The position numbers were made by a program, and so were the translations under genes. From Dastarcus helophoroides (Eukaryota > Arthropoda > Insecta > Coleoptera > Bothrideridae), in contig CM053327.1 of assembly GCA_028583605.1 (NCBI GenBank), positions 14,247,629 to 14,311,628 of the forward strand: a DNA stretch of 64,000 bases, in the 5' to 3' direction. Below the pieces are notes generated by a model. The model ran no database searches, was not told where the DNA came from, and saw only the letters and a program-made list of their open reading frames with translations. Within the stretch, counting starts at the first letter, position 1. Every line of letters begins with the position of its first letter. Of the stretch, positions 11,401 through 24,706 are shown one piece after another.

Positions 11401-12979
11401 AACCAAGTTTGCTTATTTAACGTCTCTGCAATTGAAAGAAGCTAGAGTCGACTCAGTTATTTTAAACAGAAGATCTTCCAGTGAAGAAGTGATCTTCAAA
11501 TCATATTTAAGTTGTAAATGTACAGGTATACCTACATAAATAATGCACATAAATTTGGAGGTTCCTAATTAGGTTATGTTGGTTTCCCGAAACATTTTTT
11601 TTTATTTTCTCAGTAATAATTATCGTGATTGCATTAAAACATTGCAGTCATCCCATTCCGCTGAGCTATGGTTAAAGTTTTAATTCTCTAATTGTCTAAT
11701 TCAGATGTTAGTTCCAAACATATTACAAAATTTGTACTGAACACACATGTCAAAACTTGTACCTATATTATATTTCAAACATACAACTAGTTAATAAAAA
11801 CCTGTTAATAATAGAAATATTGTTAAAGTGTATTGAAATATTTGAAAAACACGAACATTTTTTTAAATAACCGATTTTAACAGCACACGACTAACATGTG
11901 AGTTACGTGTAATGGAGAGGTTATTTAACGTTGGCTGTGTTGTCCGTTTAGTTGTTGTTTACTGAACTGCGTATTGTGTGTAACAAGAGCTTTATATAAT
12001 TAGGAAAACGTGTGAAGACATTTCGTCTGTTATAGAAAATTACCCAAGTGCAGCGAAAGCTATTTTTAAGAGTTGGTAGTAAATTGACTCCACACATTAT
12101 AAGATGGATAAATTAAGTCATTAAAATCTGCCGAAGCTAGGATAATGCAATGAAACCAGATAGTTAGTTGACTTGTGCTATTCGTTATCCAAGCAATGAA
12201 GTAAAAAGGTTAATATCGTATTACCTCATTATTGAGCGAACAATTCGCCTCAGGTAATTCAATTCGAAAACAATTAAAATATCAAAAGGGCATTTCGATT
12301 GAGCCTTTTTAGCGGTTATTTCGAACGTACTTTGGAGTTTTATTATTCCTAATGCTGAAATAACTGTAAACGGTTTGAATGTTGGTGGAAACTTGTCACA
12401 CGCACACACGTTGGGAATGGGACACATTATCTTTGTTGTCGTTGGAAAAGTCGAGGGAAGCGCATCCAATACCGATAGAAAGTTATATTGGCTCATCAAA
12501 GGGAACGTGCACGTAGGTAAAGTGGGCGAGACGCGTCCTTTTTACTTTATTTTCGAAGCAAGTGACAAAGCGCCAAAGGAAAAATCGTCTGCGACGCCAG
12601 CAACCACGGTAATCTACAAAGTTTCACTTTATTGAGTTTGTACACCTCGTTGGAATTACTTTTTACAATGTTACTTTAACATATGGATCTTTAAAGAAAT
12701 AAGTTTTGAAGTATCTTACGTTTATTTTAACCTTTAAGAATAAGTCTACATTATAGGAGTTACTTATCATCAATACACTGCCACTAAGGAATCTGGAAAT
12801 ACGAAATGGGAAAATCTGTGATCTTAAAATTAACAACATAAATAACAACTGAGCAAGTAAACCAGCTGCATATCTATGAAACCACTGACCGTACAGCTTC
12901 TGTACCGCCTGCACTAAAAAATGATGAAGATAATCGTCAAAATCGTAAGACGTTCCCTAACGGAACAATAAGAACCAAA
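11401..12979. other. Intergenic; possible regulatory island at 12.22-12.66 kb
   Basis: No gene is recognised. The part at 12220-12660 is of normal complexity, with a short open frame on each strand (86 and 92 codons, overlapping) that resembles no family I know. An island of this kind in repeat-rich insect DNA may be a conserved non-coding element, but this is a guess from composition. Confidence 0.25.
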
Positions 12980-14110
12980 GCACCCACAAGAAATTGATGT
13001 ACTTGCATTTACTCCCAGTAGAGACAAATTAGATCTCACGGAGAGGATTTTATCGTCCTTGAGGAGGTTGGTTGCATTATTCCTCGATGTTTTCATGAAG
13101 AAAATAGCAGAATGAATTTCTGTGGGATTGGCTTTACCATTTTTTTTGACACCCAATTCAAAACAATCTCAACATCACGATTAATAATCTGTATTTGCTG
13201 TTCCCTTAGCTTTAACTTATCTGAAGCAGCAAAAGATTATGATTTGTCTAGAAAAATAATCGATAGGTTTCTATCATCTGCATAGGAATCGGAATTGGAA
13301 TCTGTATGAGATTGGAAATTGAAGTTAAGGGGCCACGTATGTAAACAGAAACAGATAAGGAGACAGAACAGGCTTCTGGGTTATTAACCACAAAGATCCC
13401 AGATGAAATACTGTCAACGACGACCTGAAGAGATTTGTCATTTAGGAAATTACCTATCAACTCGAGGGGAGTCGATGATATATTATTGGCGAGAAAAGTC
13501 TGATACTAGACTCTGTCGAATAGAAGGCCAATGCTACTATTATGAAGTATTTTTTCATAGTTGAAGTCCAGATTTGGGTAACCTGTCCCTTAATTCTGTT
13601 ATCCTCCAGATATTTTAGGATGTCGACATACTTTGTCCGTGTTATCGTTATAAGACAGTGTAAAGAATCTGTTTAAGATGGAAATTAGCTTATGGTCGTA
13701 CTTCTTAACAACAATTGCAGGGATACATCAAGATTATAGAAGCTTTCGATGTGTCGCGCTCGAAAAGAATTTTTCTGATTTTGTGTTGTCTGAAAATCAC
13801 TTCAAGCATTGATGAACCAGTTCTAAGAAAAGTAGTAGACTGCGTTTTATGGATGAAGCTGGATGTCGTTGTGATATTTTCATCGAGCAAAGGTGAAAAA
13901 ATTGAAGATTCGAAAAAATGTGTAAGCCTGACGTTCTTTACGGCTGACTTTCCTTATATAGATCCAGAGCGGATTAGACAATTGATGAACCTCTTATATG
14001 TTTTAGAATCGTAATCACTATTTGGCTCGTCAAAAGTTTCATAGTCTACAAAGGCGGCCCAACTCAAGATTGAATTCTTCCAGGAGACAAACTGAGCACA
14101 TCCTTTGTTT
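12980..14110 (-). pseudogene. Second copy of the window's LINE family, heavily decayed RT fragment
   Basis: The minus strand aligns by eye, segment by segment, with the better copy at 16.1-19.0 kb. FRQHKIRKILFERDTSKAS near 13.75 kb matches FRQRTITKNLLELDTSKAS. FLNDKSLQVVVDSISSG near 13.4 kb matches FLADKSLxVVVDGISSE. SAIFFMKTSRNN near 13.1 kb matches AAVFFKKTSRDN. Similarity at the DNA level extends to about 14.1 kb, where words such as aagattgaattcttccaggaga match the better copy. Short deletions and frameshifts occur throughout, including one that removes the GxPQGSVLSP block. In this copy the Gln of KSLQ is retained, so the stop at 16902 in the other copy arose later or separately. Confidence 0.8.
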
Positions 14111-14489
14111 AACAAGACATACTGAAGGCAAGCTGCGACAAAATGTTTGTAATAAAAGTGTCAATGCAGTGCAAAGTAATTTTAGTAGCCCTGGTATGGA
14201 TAAGTTCTACAGAAATTGCTCCTGTTCCTACTTGCTATTAATGTTATTTCCCTAGATGACGAAAAAAGCGGCTAAATATCGTCTAATCGTATATAGCTTG
14301 GCTAAATTATTGATTTTGACTTTGGATACATTTCAGTTAATCCTTCTGTTGACTGTTGCAAGAAATGCACAAAAAGGTACGCCTTTCCTAGTAAAATTAT
14401 CGCCAAGACTGTGCATTTTCTTCAAAACGGTAGTTAAACACCTACTAGTAGGTACGTGCAAGTTTCAGTTTTCAGTCCTAGTTTTAATT

Positions 14490-14930
14490 TAGGGCGAATA
14501 AACGCCCCGCTGCTTCGAAAATGATGGATGCTCTTAATCAGATACGAGATACGCCCACGCTCGGGGCATCATTTTTAGATCGTCGACGGCGCAATAATGC
14601 ACAAATAGTGCCGCGATAAATTCTAATTGCGGAGCACGCAATTAAGCCCCCTTTTGCGATCGACGAAAAGGCCCTTTTTGACACATAATTTTGTCGAGCT
14701 CCATTCTAGAGTTTAATTTTAGGAGTTGCGGCGATAGAAAATACAAAATGCCATTCGTTCATTAATTGACGAACGAGAGCGAAGGGATTATTCCAAGAGT
14801 GCATACAATTAGTGGAAAGTTTAATTAGGTCTGTGTAACAGAGTATGAAGTCGCATCCAGCGGAGGTCTTTTAATAGATTGCTCGTCATTAAATACTTGC
14901 TGCAAGGACGATCCGTACCTTTGCCATAAG
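14490..14930. other. Normal-complexity island with homeodomain-type cores
   Basis: This sequence is richer in G and C than its flanks and contains caattaag, cattaatt, caattagt and ttaattag cores plus cgatcgacga and cgtcgacggcg words. It has no coding frame. The pattern resembles insect conserved non-coding elements. I cannot test conservation here. Confidence 0.3.
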
Positions 14931-16109
14931 AGATGAGGGATAACAAACTGTCAAGATTGAAGGGCACGCTTAAAACTTTCTTTATTAAATTAATTTTGAA
15001 TTTGGGATAAAATATTCTTTAACTTTTTCTTCTTCTTAATAAAAAAAACTATATATCAAGGCTATCAGAATTAAACTGTGAAAATGACGTCTTTACAAAG
15101 AGTGCAGGAATTCTCTAATCGAGCAGTATTGACCCTCTTGGCGGAACTTGTTGGCCGGCTTCACAAGAAATATTTTTTAAACCTAAGTTATGAACAATAT
15201 CGCTCTTATTGGTCAATATTTTATTTTTAATATACGCATTGGGTGACATTACTTATTTAGAGAACGAATTCTATGCAAAACTTTTAAAACTTCATAAAAC
15301 AAATTGCAACATTGATAAAAATGTCGATAATTTAAGAAAAAACTAAAAATTGCGAAAATAAAGCCAACATTTTGAGTAAATGCACTAATGGTAATTTTAA
15401 AATTTAAATTTTGAAAGAAAGATCGACTTTTTATGATTATAAAGGCAAAATAAAAAGAAACTGTTTTCGGCATTATGAAAAATCTCTTCCTCTTTTGTTC
15501 TCACTTCTTCCATGAGCGATACGAATGTTAGAAACATGCCATTTCTTTTATTCAATTGCGCAAGTTAGTGCAACAGGTTACCAGTAGGATTCACAGCCTG
15601 TAACGTATTAGATTTTTTTCTTCCTTTACCCCGGTAGCATAGAATGTTCATTGTTTTCTAGTATTACTTAGAATTATTTCTTACTTTGTAATACATCTTA
15701 TTTCTATAATTTTCTTCTGGGAGATTTGGAGTTAACAATCTAGAAAATTATTATTTCAACTGACTAATAAATGAATAATGCATACATATGCATATCGAAT
15801 TGGTTCGTAACTCTGAGGAATGTGGTAAGGCAAAATAGAGCAACAAGATTTTATAAGACACATAGCAATTATTGACAATTACGAGTAAATACGTCCCCCA
15901 AGTTATTTGTCCACAGATTTTTGGTACGGATCCAATAAAAAATTGTAACTTTGACGTGATTTCAACAATAATTTTAAATATAATCTAAAAAATGCTTGCA
16001 ATTAGATCGATCACGCCTAAGAAGAGATTTTTATTTTATATTAGGATGCTGTCGAAACGTTCAAAACATGTATTTTGAACATCCCCTTTATTGAGATTGT
16101 TTTTTTTTA
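14931..16109. other. Intergenic, short A/T-rich repeat at 15.25-15.47 kb
   Basis: No gene or mobile element is recognised. A short forward-polarity patch of the A/T-rich repeat (aaattttgaaagaaagatcgac) lies at about 15250-15470. Confidence 0.4.
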
Positions 16110-18960
16110 TATTTAATCCACTCGCAAAGAATAACTCTTATATCCCTTTAAAACACCGCAAGCAGGATGCGAAAACAAGGATAGATGGCGATAAACCGCC
16201 TTCTTAACCAAAAATAGGTTGTATGTTTTAGAAAAAATTCCGTTCGGTAACGAGTTCCATTTATGGAAGTTCTATAGAAAAAAGAGCCTCCGTTTTTCTT
16301 TGAATTGAATCCAAAATAGCTAAAGTGTATTTTGAGAACAGTATTCTAGTGTTGGCCTAACTTGATCTTTCTATAGTGTGAGTAGCTGATGAGATGTGAA
16401 GTACTTTTTAGCTCTAAAAAGAAAGCCTAGCTTCTGAGAGGCGGATTTGGCAATGGCACCCACACGATCGTCATAAGAGAAGTTAGTGCACTCAGTCCTT
16501 GGATCGACAGAATAAATTCGATCGGGAGGATTTTACCGTTCATGAGTATGCTTGTTGGATTATCCCTTGATGTTTTCTTAAAGAAAACTGCGGCCTGAGT
16601 TTATGAAGCATTGAAGTTGGCGAGATTTTTTTTACCCCATTACAGAATGATTTTGAGGTCTCGATTAATTATTTGTATCTGCTGTTTTCTTAGTCAATCT
16701 GCAGCAGCTACGGATAATGTTTTGTCGGGAAAAAAAAGATGGCACCAGGTTACTATCATCTGAGTAACTGTATATCGGATTGGAAGTTGAAGCGATGAGA
16801 TCGTTTATGTGTAACAGAAACAGAGTAGAAGACAGGACAGACCCCTGAGGCATCCCTGTATTAATTGCAAATCTCTCGGATGAGATGCCATCGACGACGA
16901 CCTAAAGAGATTTGTCAGCGAGAAAACTGGATAGCAAAGGACAGAGCTGAGGCGGAAGACCATAGGATGTACATTTAGCGAGAAGAAATCGGTGCCAGAC
17001 TCTGTTGAAGGTCTTTGAGATATCCAATGCCACAATCCTAGCCTCACCAAGTTTTTCCATAGCCGAGTTACAGATATGAGTAACATATGCCAGTAGATCG
17101 CCAGTTGATCTTTGTTGTATGAAACCATTTTGCCTGTCCGAAATGACTTTATTTTCTTCGAGATATTTGAGAATCTCAATGCTGATAACCTTTTTCATCA
17201 CTTTAGATATAACGGGTAACAAAGATCTAGGGCGGTAGTTGTTAGACATATTCCTTTTTCCTTTTTTTTGAAATAGGCTGCATCCTAGCAAATTTTCAGG
17301 TGTTAGGGAATACACCTTTATTTTAAGAGAGTGAGAAAGTGTTAATAATTTGCCTAGGATAGGAGTCAACTCTGGAGCGCACTTCTTAAGAACAATAGCG
17401 GGGATACCATCAAGGTCAGAAGCTTTCGAGGTGTCGAGCTCGAGAAGATTCTTCGTGATTGTGCGTTGTCTGAAAACACCTTTAGGCATCGAAGTTCCAA
17501 CCTTAGGAAGAATAGGAGGTTTTGCATTTTGAGAATCAAGGTTGGAATTTTCAGCAAACATTAAGGCTAGCATGTCACCCTTTTGCTTGGAAGTAGTCGC
17601 AATATTGTTATTGTAATCCAGTGAAGATGGAAAATTTGAAGACGTAAAATTCTTTTCAATCGACTTTGTAAATCCCCAAAAAGATCTGGAACCGCTCGGA
17701 CAGGTTGATAAATCTCTGGCGCATTTTACGATCGAAATCTCTTTTTACCACGTCAATAACCTGTTTAAAAAAATTTCGTACATCTACTGAGGGATTATAT
17801 CGTCAACGACAATATGCGCAATTTTTGCTGAACCAAGATTGACTAGAGGCAAACTTCTTTTGGGAGTGAGGAATTGAGCATTCCATACCAATCAGGATAG
17901 GAGAAAGGATGGAGGAGGAAGGGTTGTTTGAGTTAAATCAAACTTCCTGCTATGGGAAAGATGCAAATAAGTTTCTTAATTATTTCCAGTTAGCAGAGTT
18001 AAAATGCGAAAACCTAGACTGTGTCTGAGAAGGAGGTGATATATAAAGCAAGCGTGACGCTGCTACAAGCTTGTGATCCGAATTTCCAAGCGGTAATGTA
18101 ACAAAGATTTTATACGAATTCGGAGAATTTGTACGGAAAAGATCGAGTAGATTAGGTTGATGGGTAGCAAAGGAATCTTTGTAGATTCCTTAACTAATTG
18201 CCATTATCCGCAAAGGATGTCGAAAGCCTCTGCCACCCTACCCGCGTGGTCAGTTCGGGAAGAAAACCTTAACCAGGGGATATTGTGTACGTTGAAGTCA
18301 CCGAGAAAGGCAACCTAAGTGTTTGGATAATTTGTCTGTATGTGATCGAAGGTTTCGGAGAAATAAGAGAAGAGTTGTTTGTATGAGGGATCGTTTGGAA
18401 ATAGATAAAGTGAACAAATAAATATTACTTCGCGTTTAGAGCAGCATTTCAGCCAAATCACATCATGATCAGCAGATTCCAGTGCTTCTTCTCGTTGACA
18501 GGACAGGTCGCTCTGCATAAAGGCACAAATTCCCCTCTTGTGTCGAAATTTTGTGTGCAAAGCAAATGGACTGTATTGATGGATGGGGAGACTTTGGTTT
18601 CTGTCAAAGACAGCACATGGAGCCTTTCATTTCGACGGTGTTGATGAACCGAGTTTATATTTGACTTTAGCCGCCAAATGTTACAGAATTTAATTTTGAA
18701 TGAATTGTCCGTCGATTTTGGATTCCCTCGAACACCCTCCTCCCGGACATCCGGACAGGAAAATAGTTTACCTCCGGAATTTTTTGCACCATGCGAATCC
18801 ATAATCTTTGTTTTTAATAGTTATAAGAAAAGAATCAGAGTAGATGAAGAAAGGAAATAAGGAAAAGGACAGGATGAGGAAAGAAAGATAACAGGAACCG
18901 ACTCACATGTCAGAGGCGAAAATATGGTGTAAGCATCATTTCACCGGCTCCTCTGAGGTG
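16110..18960 (-). pseudogene. Non-LTR retrotransposon (jockey/CR1-like LINE), inactive
   Basis: On the minus strand from high to low coordinates come an untranslated leader, then an apurinic-type endonuclease: KIKFCNIWRLKSNINSV and LSLTETKVSPS at 18.7-18.6 kb, and GDFNVHNIPW near 18.28 kb. A linker follows, then reverse transcriptase from 17573 with LDTSKASDLDGIPAIVLK, NNYRPRSLLPVISKVMKK, QNGFIQQRST, LDISKTFNRVWH (usual Asp is Asn), GMPQGSVLSSTLFLLHINDL and YSDDSNL for the catalytic YxDD. The thumb region LGFLFRAKKYFTSHQLLTL lies near 16.4 kb, and the 3' end is near 16.11 kb. Defects: a TAG at 16902-16904 where the sister copy has Gln, and frameshifts in the endonuclease and linker. It moved by target-primed reverse transcription when active. 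The clade assignment rests on motif style only. Confidence 0.9.
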
Positions 18961-19739
18961 GTATTACCTCGGACGACGGAAAGCTCCAGTCTACCGCTTA
19001 CCTGTTGGACATTTTATCTGCGGATATTATTTCGGGGATATTTGGTTGCGGATATTTTGTCATGGATCTAAAAGTCGTGCTCCTAACAGAATGAGTTTCT
19101 TTTTTTCTTAAGGCCATTATGTGTAGTAACTTTTAAAACATGATATTTGTGAAAAGAGAATAAAAAGACCTTAGTAATTAGTACCACATTACAAAAATTA
19201 GGAATTTCAATTGTCACTCAAAGAGAATTGAATTAAGGGTGACATTTCCATTTTTCGGAATGTCATTTCAAGAGTAATACTATATTTATTCTATTTGGCT
19301 ATTTCATATTGTGTACAGGTGGGTTTTATAGGCGTTGTTACTTTTGTATTTTTTACATGTTTATAATTTTCCTTGTAACGTTTCATTAACTCCATTTTTT
19401 GGTTGGACTGGATCTTTTTTCCAAGTTTCTGTAAAAGAAGACATCTGGAGTTTTGAAAGAAGGAAAGGTCCATGAAAATGAATGCGCGGGATATACATAT
19501 AGAGATACAAATCGTTTTGTTTACATTTATGAGCAAAATGACAATTACTATTAAAAATAAATTGTAAACAGCCCCGTGTCTGTAAAGTGTTAGCACGCAA
19601 AACGACCATCGACGGATAAAATATCGCAGAAGTATTAAATAGTTTAACAAACAGCGGACTAAAAAAAAGCCACAATCGATAACCAGTGCTAATAGTCGAC
19701 GACCCGTCAGCTCTCGTGAATGAATGAAAAAGCACCCCT
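18961..19739. other. Intergenic with a short GATATT tandem
   Basis: Three copies of a gcggatatt/ggggatatt word at 19018-19060 form a small tandem. The rest has no recognisable gene. Overlapping minus-strand open frames at 19.29-19.74 kb show no family resemblance. Confidence 0.35.
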
Positions 19740-20210
19740 AACGTCGAAACAGGTGGTCATTTTTTGCGACGGCCATTCATTGCTCCGCATCTCGATCGTC
19801 GTCTTCTCCGGTAGGCCTCAGAAGTCCCGCATAGCCTCGAGGGCCACCTGGCGTAATCTTTTCGACAATTGGGCGAAATGAATGGGAACGCTATACCACC
19901 GAAGTGGGGGCGGGAGCGAGAGGGAGAACAAGGAGCGTGGGCGGCCGGGAGCGAGACGCTGCCGACGGCCGTCGTACTTGGCAGTCGCGAGTATCCTCCA
20001 GCCTCGTCCAGAACGGTTGCGCGTCCACACACATATACACACATACACTCACAGACACGTTCTCTTTGCTGAAGAGTCCCGAGTGAAAGAGCGGAACGAA
20101 CGGCGTCGGGGCCCAAGGGGCTGTCGCTGGCGAACCGAACGACCGACAGGTGCGTTTGGGTGAGTTTCGAAACCGTGGGCAACAAGTGGAACTTGCTGTC
20201 AAGGTCAGTT
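19740..20210 (+). promoter_or_regulatory. GC- and CpG-rich island, putative promoter and untranslated first exon
   Basis: This is the most GC-rich stretch of the window, with many CpG words (gacggccgtcg, cgggagcgag) and an impure CA tract at 20025-20060 (cacacacatatacacacata). Overlapping open frames occur on both strands, as expected from low stop density in GC-rich DNA, and none looks like a protein. Good splice-donor words lie at 20160 (gtgagt) and 20204 (gtcagt). The next exon-like feature downstream on this strand is the signal-peptide exon at 24.7 kb, so I infer a promoter with a non-coding first exon for that gene. No TATA box is obvious. Transcript data would be decisive. Confidence 0.4.
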
Positions 20211-23200
20211 TATTTATTTAACTTGCTAATGGGTTTTTCTTTACTTGTTGCTGGTCGTTTTCTCGGCGTGTCCATAAAACGTCCACCCTTGTCTCCCTTT
20301 ATTTATCACCGCTTTTCACGTCAAGTTTGAAAAGACTGGACATGTTTCAGATACTCCATATCAATTAACCCCCATGAAAAGTGATAATATTAGATTTTTT
20401 ATGTCTCGTGAGAGACATGAATCATGGGATTTAATGAATAAGAAAAATGTCAAAAATTGCTTAAGAACCTTTTGAAAAACCTCTTTGGTGATGTGATTGT
20501 GAACTGTAACGTTTAATTGCTTAATAACCATTTTGAAATGTTATTTAAATATTCTGTAATATTTGAAAATACATATATGAATGAATCGATTTAAATTTCC
20601 AGAGAATATACATATATGTAGGAGGTTTAAACTGAGCACAAGCGAAATTTTTAAATAAAAAAAATATATATTAAATTCTTTTCTACTTCACTTAATTTAT
20701 TCGTCTCATAAAGACGTTTACAGACAAGACAATCAGATTTGACCGAAGAGAATTTAATATTTTTCTGATTTAAATGCAATGACAAATTCAGAATGCAGTA
20801 AAGACAGTTTTAAATATTTCTTCCATTATTTACAAAATACTTCACCATCCTGTGCTTATATAATATGTAAAACCACTTTTGGGTTTATTTCGCATAATTT
20901 TACTATTTTTATACTAGCTATTATAAAACTGTTACATTGATAACATGAATTAATAGTACATACAAGTAATAATAATAATTTTACGCTTCGGGTCTACGTT
21001 ATAAAACTAAAGACAAAATGTAGTTAAAATAATAGCAAAAAAATAAATGAGTTTATGTGCAATTTTCTCATAAAAAGATTGATCTGTCCTATTTATTTGT
21101 ATTTAAAATAATAATATTACTATAATCATGACAATCTTTAAGGTAAATTTGGTTATATTCATGAAAGCTTAAAAAATCACCTCACGGAATAATTGCTTAT
21201 ACTGGCGCATCCACCATTCTATCATTTGTCCTACAAAAGTTTTTATGGGATAATTATTTATACGTTTCGACTTTATGCTTAAAATTACAAGAAAAATGTC
21301 CGAATTATAAGGTTAAACAAACTCGTACTTTAAGAGTCTCCAAATTCTCGGTTCTATGAATTTTATTGAAACATTTAAACTCGAATTTTCGAGAATGAGA
21401 TTAACAATTCTGAACTATTATTTTTTGAGAGTTTGAAATTTTTCAGAAAATTAAGAAAATTTTATGTAAACTTCGATTGTGTAAACTTGTTTTTTGCCAC
21501 TTTGCTTTAAATTTCAGGCATAAGTTTAAGATTTAATTGTAGATGTCAAGAATACGTAGATTATCTAGAAATTTATACCATTATAGCACCATGTTTCGTG
21601 ATTAAAATTTGAATTTCGGTAATAAGTTCAAAATTTCGAAAAATGTTGGAACTATAAAAATTTTTAAAATTTCAAAAAAAAACATTGAAATTTCTGTTTC
21701 GAAGTTTTAATGATAAGGTCAGTTTCAAGACTTTCGAGATTAAAATCGAAATGATCTTGGATTTTGTATAAAGATTTTGATTTTTTCTAGATAGTTGGAT
21801 CTCTATCGAATTTTTGGGTACCTATACCATGCAATTGCACAATTTATAGTCAGTCACCCTGTAGATATTAATCTGAACAGCTACTTTCTATTAGTATTTA
21901 TTGTTGAATTATTGACTTAAAGATATTAATGTTTTGATTTTGTTCTCGAAGTTTCTTCAAATTATTGTTCTCGACTTTGAGGTAATATTTTGACCTATTT
22001 ATCTCGAAATGTCGACTGAAGTGCTCGATTTTTTTAAGTATTTTTAACATAACCGTCAAAATTTTGACTCTGTAAAATATCCATTTTAATCTAAGAATCA
22101 CACTTTCAAATCTTCGATATTTATATTCCTTTATATTCGCACTTTAATTTTAAAGATGAACTTTTACCAGATTTTTTTTTTCGACATTTTTGAAATTATT
22201 TTATGTTTTTTGCGGAAAAATCCAAAATTTATCATTCCTTCTTAGAATCTATAATGTTTTTTATTATTTCTTTTCAACAAATTCTCTTTCTAAATTTCAG
22301 TCTTAAGTCGCAACATGGCTAATTTTAGATGGAATATTAATATTTTTGAAATTTCGATTTTAGTTTGGAAGTTATGCCTTAAATAAGAAAATTTTGAATT
22401 TTTTTATATATTATTTAAAATTGTAGTTAAGGACTTTTTTCAAAAAACAAGTTGAAACTCGCACTTTTGTTTTTCTTAAACATTTTATCATTAAAATTAA
22501 GACGACTTTATTTATTTACTCTCAACATTTTCTTTGGATTTTTTAACTTGAAATTTTCTTAAAAATTTCAAATTTTATTTCCATTTGTTTAAAAAATGTT
22601 AACTCAACTCAAACTTTTGCTTACTTTTTTAAATGTTTCAAGTCATAATTTTTTATGTTTTCTCTTTGGTAAATAATTTGAAATTCTGATTCATTCGAAA
22701 TTTCCAGCTTTAAATTTTTGTCATTTTTTTTCTAGCTAGCAATAATTTGCTCACATTTTTTTTTATTTACTATCTATCCAGGCTATCCAACTTTTTTTAC
22801 ATAAAATAGGGATTTGGAAATAAAAATACATGCTCTGCGCGCCACTGCCATAGAACGTATTTTTTTGAAATTAAATTGTTAAAGTTTTTGAAATTGGAAT
22901 TTTAAAATTACGTAAAAAACTTTAAGAATAAGCTTTAAGAGTCTACCATAAACTTTAAATGGAGACTTTCACATGTTTTCCTCAAACCTCTGACTTTTTC
23001 TGAGAATTTAGACTTTCTTCACAAAATTTTGCTTCGGATTTTGCCAGATAGTTTTAACCTTAAAAGTTTTTTCTACATTTTTTACTTTTTTCCTACAAAA
23101 TATCGACTTTAAATTTTCAAACTTTTTCTGGGAACTTCCAACTTAAACGCAAAATTTCTTCCCCTTGCTCAAATTTGCGGTAAATTCAATTTTTTTGCAG

Positions 23201-24706
23201 CTCAAGTTTTTCCTTAATATTTCGATTTTTGGTTTTTTTACTTAAAACCCACATTTTCTATATTTATTTTAATATTGTGACTTCAAAATGGAAATTTCAA
23301 CTTTCGAAATTTTATCGTTAATCCTGAAATTTACTAGAACATTTTTTATTTTTTCTCAATTCTATTTTGTTAGTAAAATTTCAAGTGTTTTTCTCAAAAT
23401 ATTTTCTTCAAGTTTCAAATTTAGATTCTAATTTTAAAAGTTCAAGCGCTTGAAATTTTTAATTATTTTTTAAATTAAATTTTTATTTAAAGGAGTTTAA
23501 AATTCAAAAAAATTATTTCAATAAAAATAATTATCTCAAAGTTTTTAGTTTAATGTAGGATTTTTTAATTTAATACCGAATCTTTGACTGTTTTTAGAAG
23601 TTTTAAACTTCAAGTTGGAACTACTATTAAAATTCGTGAAAAACTCGAAATGTTAAGAATTAGGAATTTTTGAGGATATTGAGTTTCTTCTCAAATTGCG
23701 AAGTTAAGCCTCCAATGTTTAAAGTTTTCAGAGTTTGAACTTATTTCTGGTAATTCCATAGTCTAGAAATATCACTTATTATCGATTAGGCATTTTAAAT
23801 TAAAGATTATTTTCATTAAACTGAAATTTTTAATTTTTCTGAAACTTTGAAGGTTACATTTGAAAATTACATCTCATTCCAAAGTTGCAAACTTGCAACT
23901 TTAAAACCATAATTTTAAATAAAATCTCGAATAAATTTGTTTTAAAAATTTCGACTTTTCTCAAAAAAATCTTGCGTTTGTGCTTGTAATTTGGCAATTC
24001 TAATTTATTTAAGATGATTTTTTACATCAACGACCTTTGTCATAAACCTAATATTTTTAATTTTTTCTTAGTATTTGGAATTGAAAATCTGTTTCCATTT
24101 TTTTCCTAGAAATTCTGGGTTTAGCTTTAAAATTTATCTTATCCTCTTTAAAACGACAGTCCCTCGTGATCTATCTCCATTTCGGCCTTCTACCCGCAGT
24201 GCTCCAGTGGTAATAATTGATTGAGGCTTAAAAAAACTCTAACTTTATCATGGAAATTTCACTAATCACGATTTGGATTTGCAGAGTCAAATCAAGTTTC
24301 TTTAATTTTAAACAGTTAGTAGTTTTTGTTTTATAAAGTTAAAAGGAAATCATATTTATTTCTTATTTTGTAAGATGTCTTGATTACGTTATTGTACAGA
24401 TGGTACAATGTACTAGCATCATATTTCGTAAAATATGGAACGAAATTAAATTTTAAAAAGGTGGTATTGTAATAATATTGATTAGCATTTAAAATTAGGG
24501 AGAAAGAGCGGAAAAATCTGCATAATTCTAGGCGCTACGACGTCGAGAAACTATTTTTTTCCAGCAACCAGACACACTACCATTTTGATTCTGTCACTTA
24601 AAAGTTCTTTTAATTTAGTTTTTTCACAATAGTATTTCTTTCTGTTTTACGTTTCCTGAAAACTCAATTCCCGCGAAAATTTTAATTAATTGGATATATT
24701 TTTCAG
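20211..24706 (+). other. Putative first intron, largely A/T-rich repeat
   Basis: If the GC-rich island is exon 1, this is a roughly 4.5 kb intron ending in a polypyrimidine-rich acceptor (atttttcag at 24706). The interior from 21.27 to 24.13 kb is the degenerate A/T-rich repeat. The remainder is plain AT-rich DNA. Confidence 0.35.
21270..24130 (-). repeat. Long A/T-rich repeat block, mostly reverse polarity
   Basis: About 2.9 kb dominated by aaatttcgactttt, ttttctcaaaatt and aaattttcaacttt words, the reverse polarity of the 0.8-2.1 kb block. There is no coding signal. The polarity is least consistent at the left end, where gaattttcgagaatg and tttcgagattaaa words mix in. Confidence 0.6.

Noticed and set aside
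12663..12914. 83-codon minus-strand frame as the C-terminal end of the decayed LINE
   Set aside because: It does not align with the LINE thumb region at 16.2-16.5 kb. LINE similarity stops near 12980.
16385..16400. ctgatgaga word as a hammerhead core
   Set aside because: No GAAA partner or stem II follows, and it lies inside the LINE coding region.
19757..20202. Overlapping open frames of 60-142 codons on both strands in the GC-rich island
   Set aside because: Low stop-codon density in GC-rich DNA explains them. The frames overlap on both strands, lack domains and contain runs from the CA tract.
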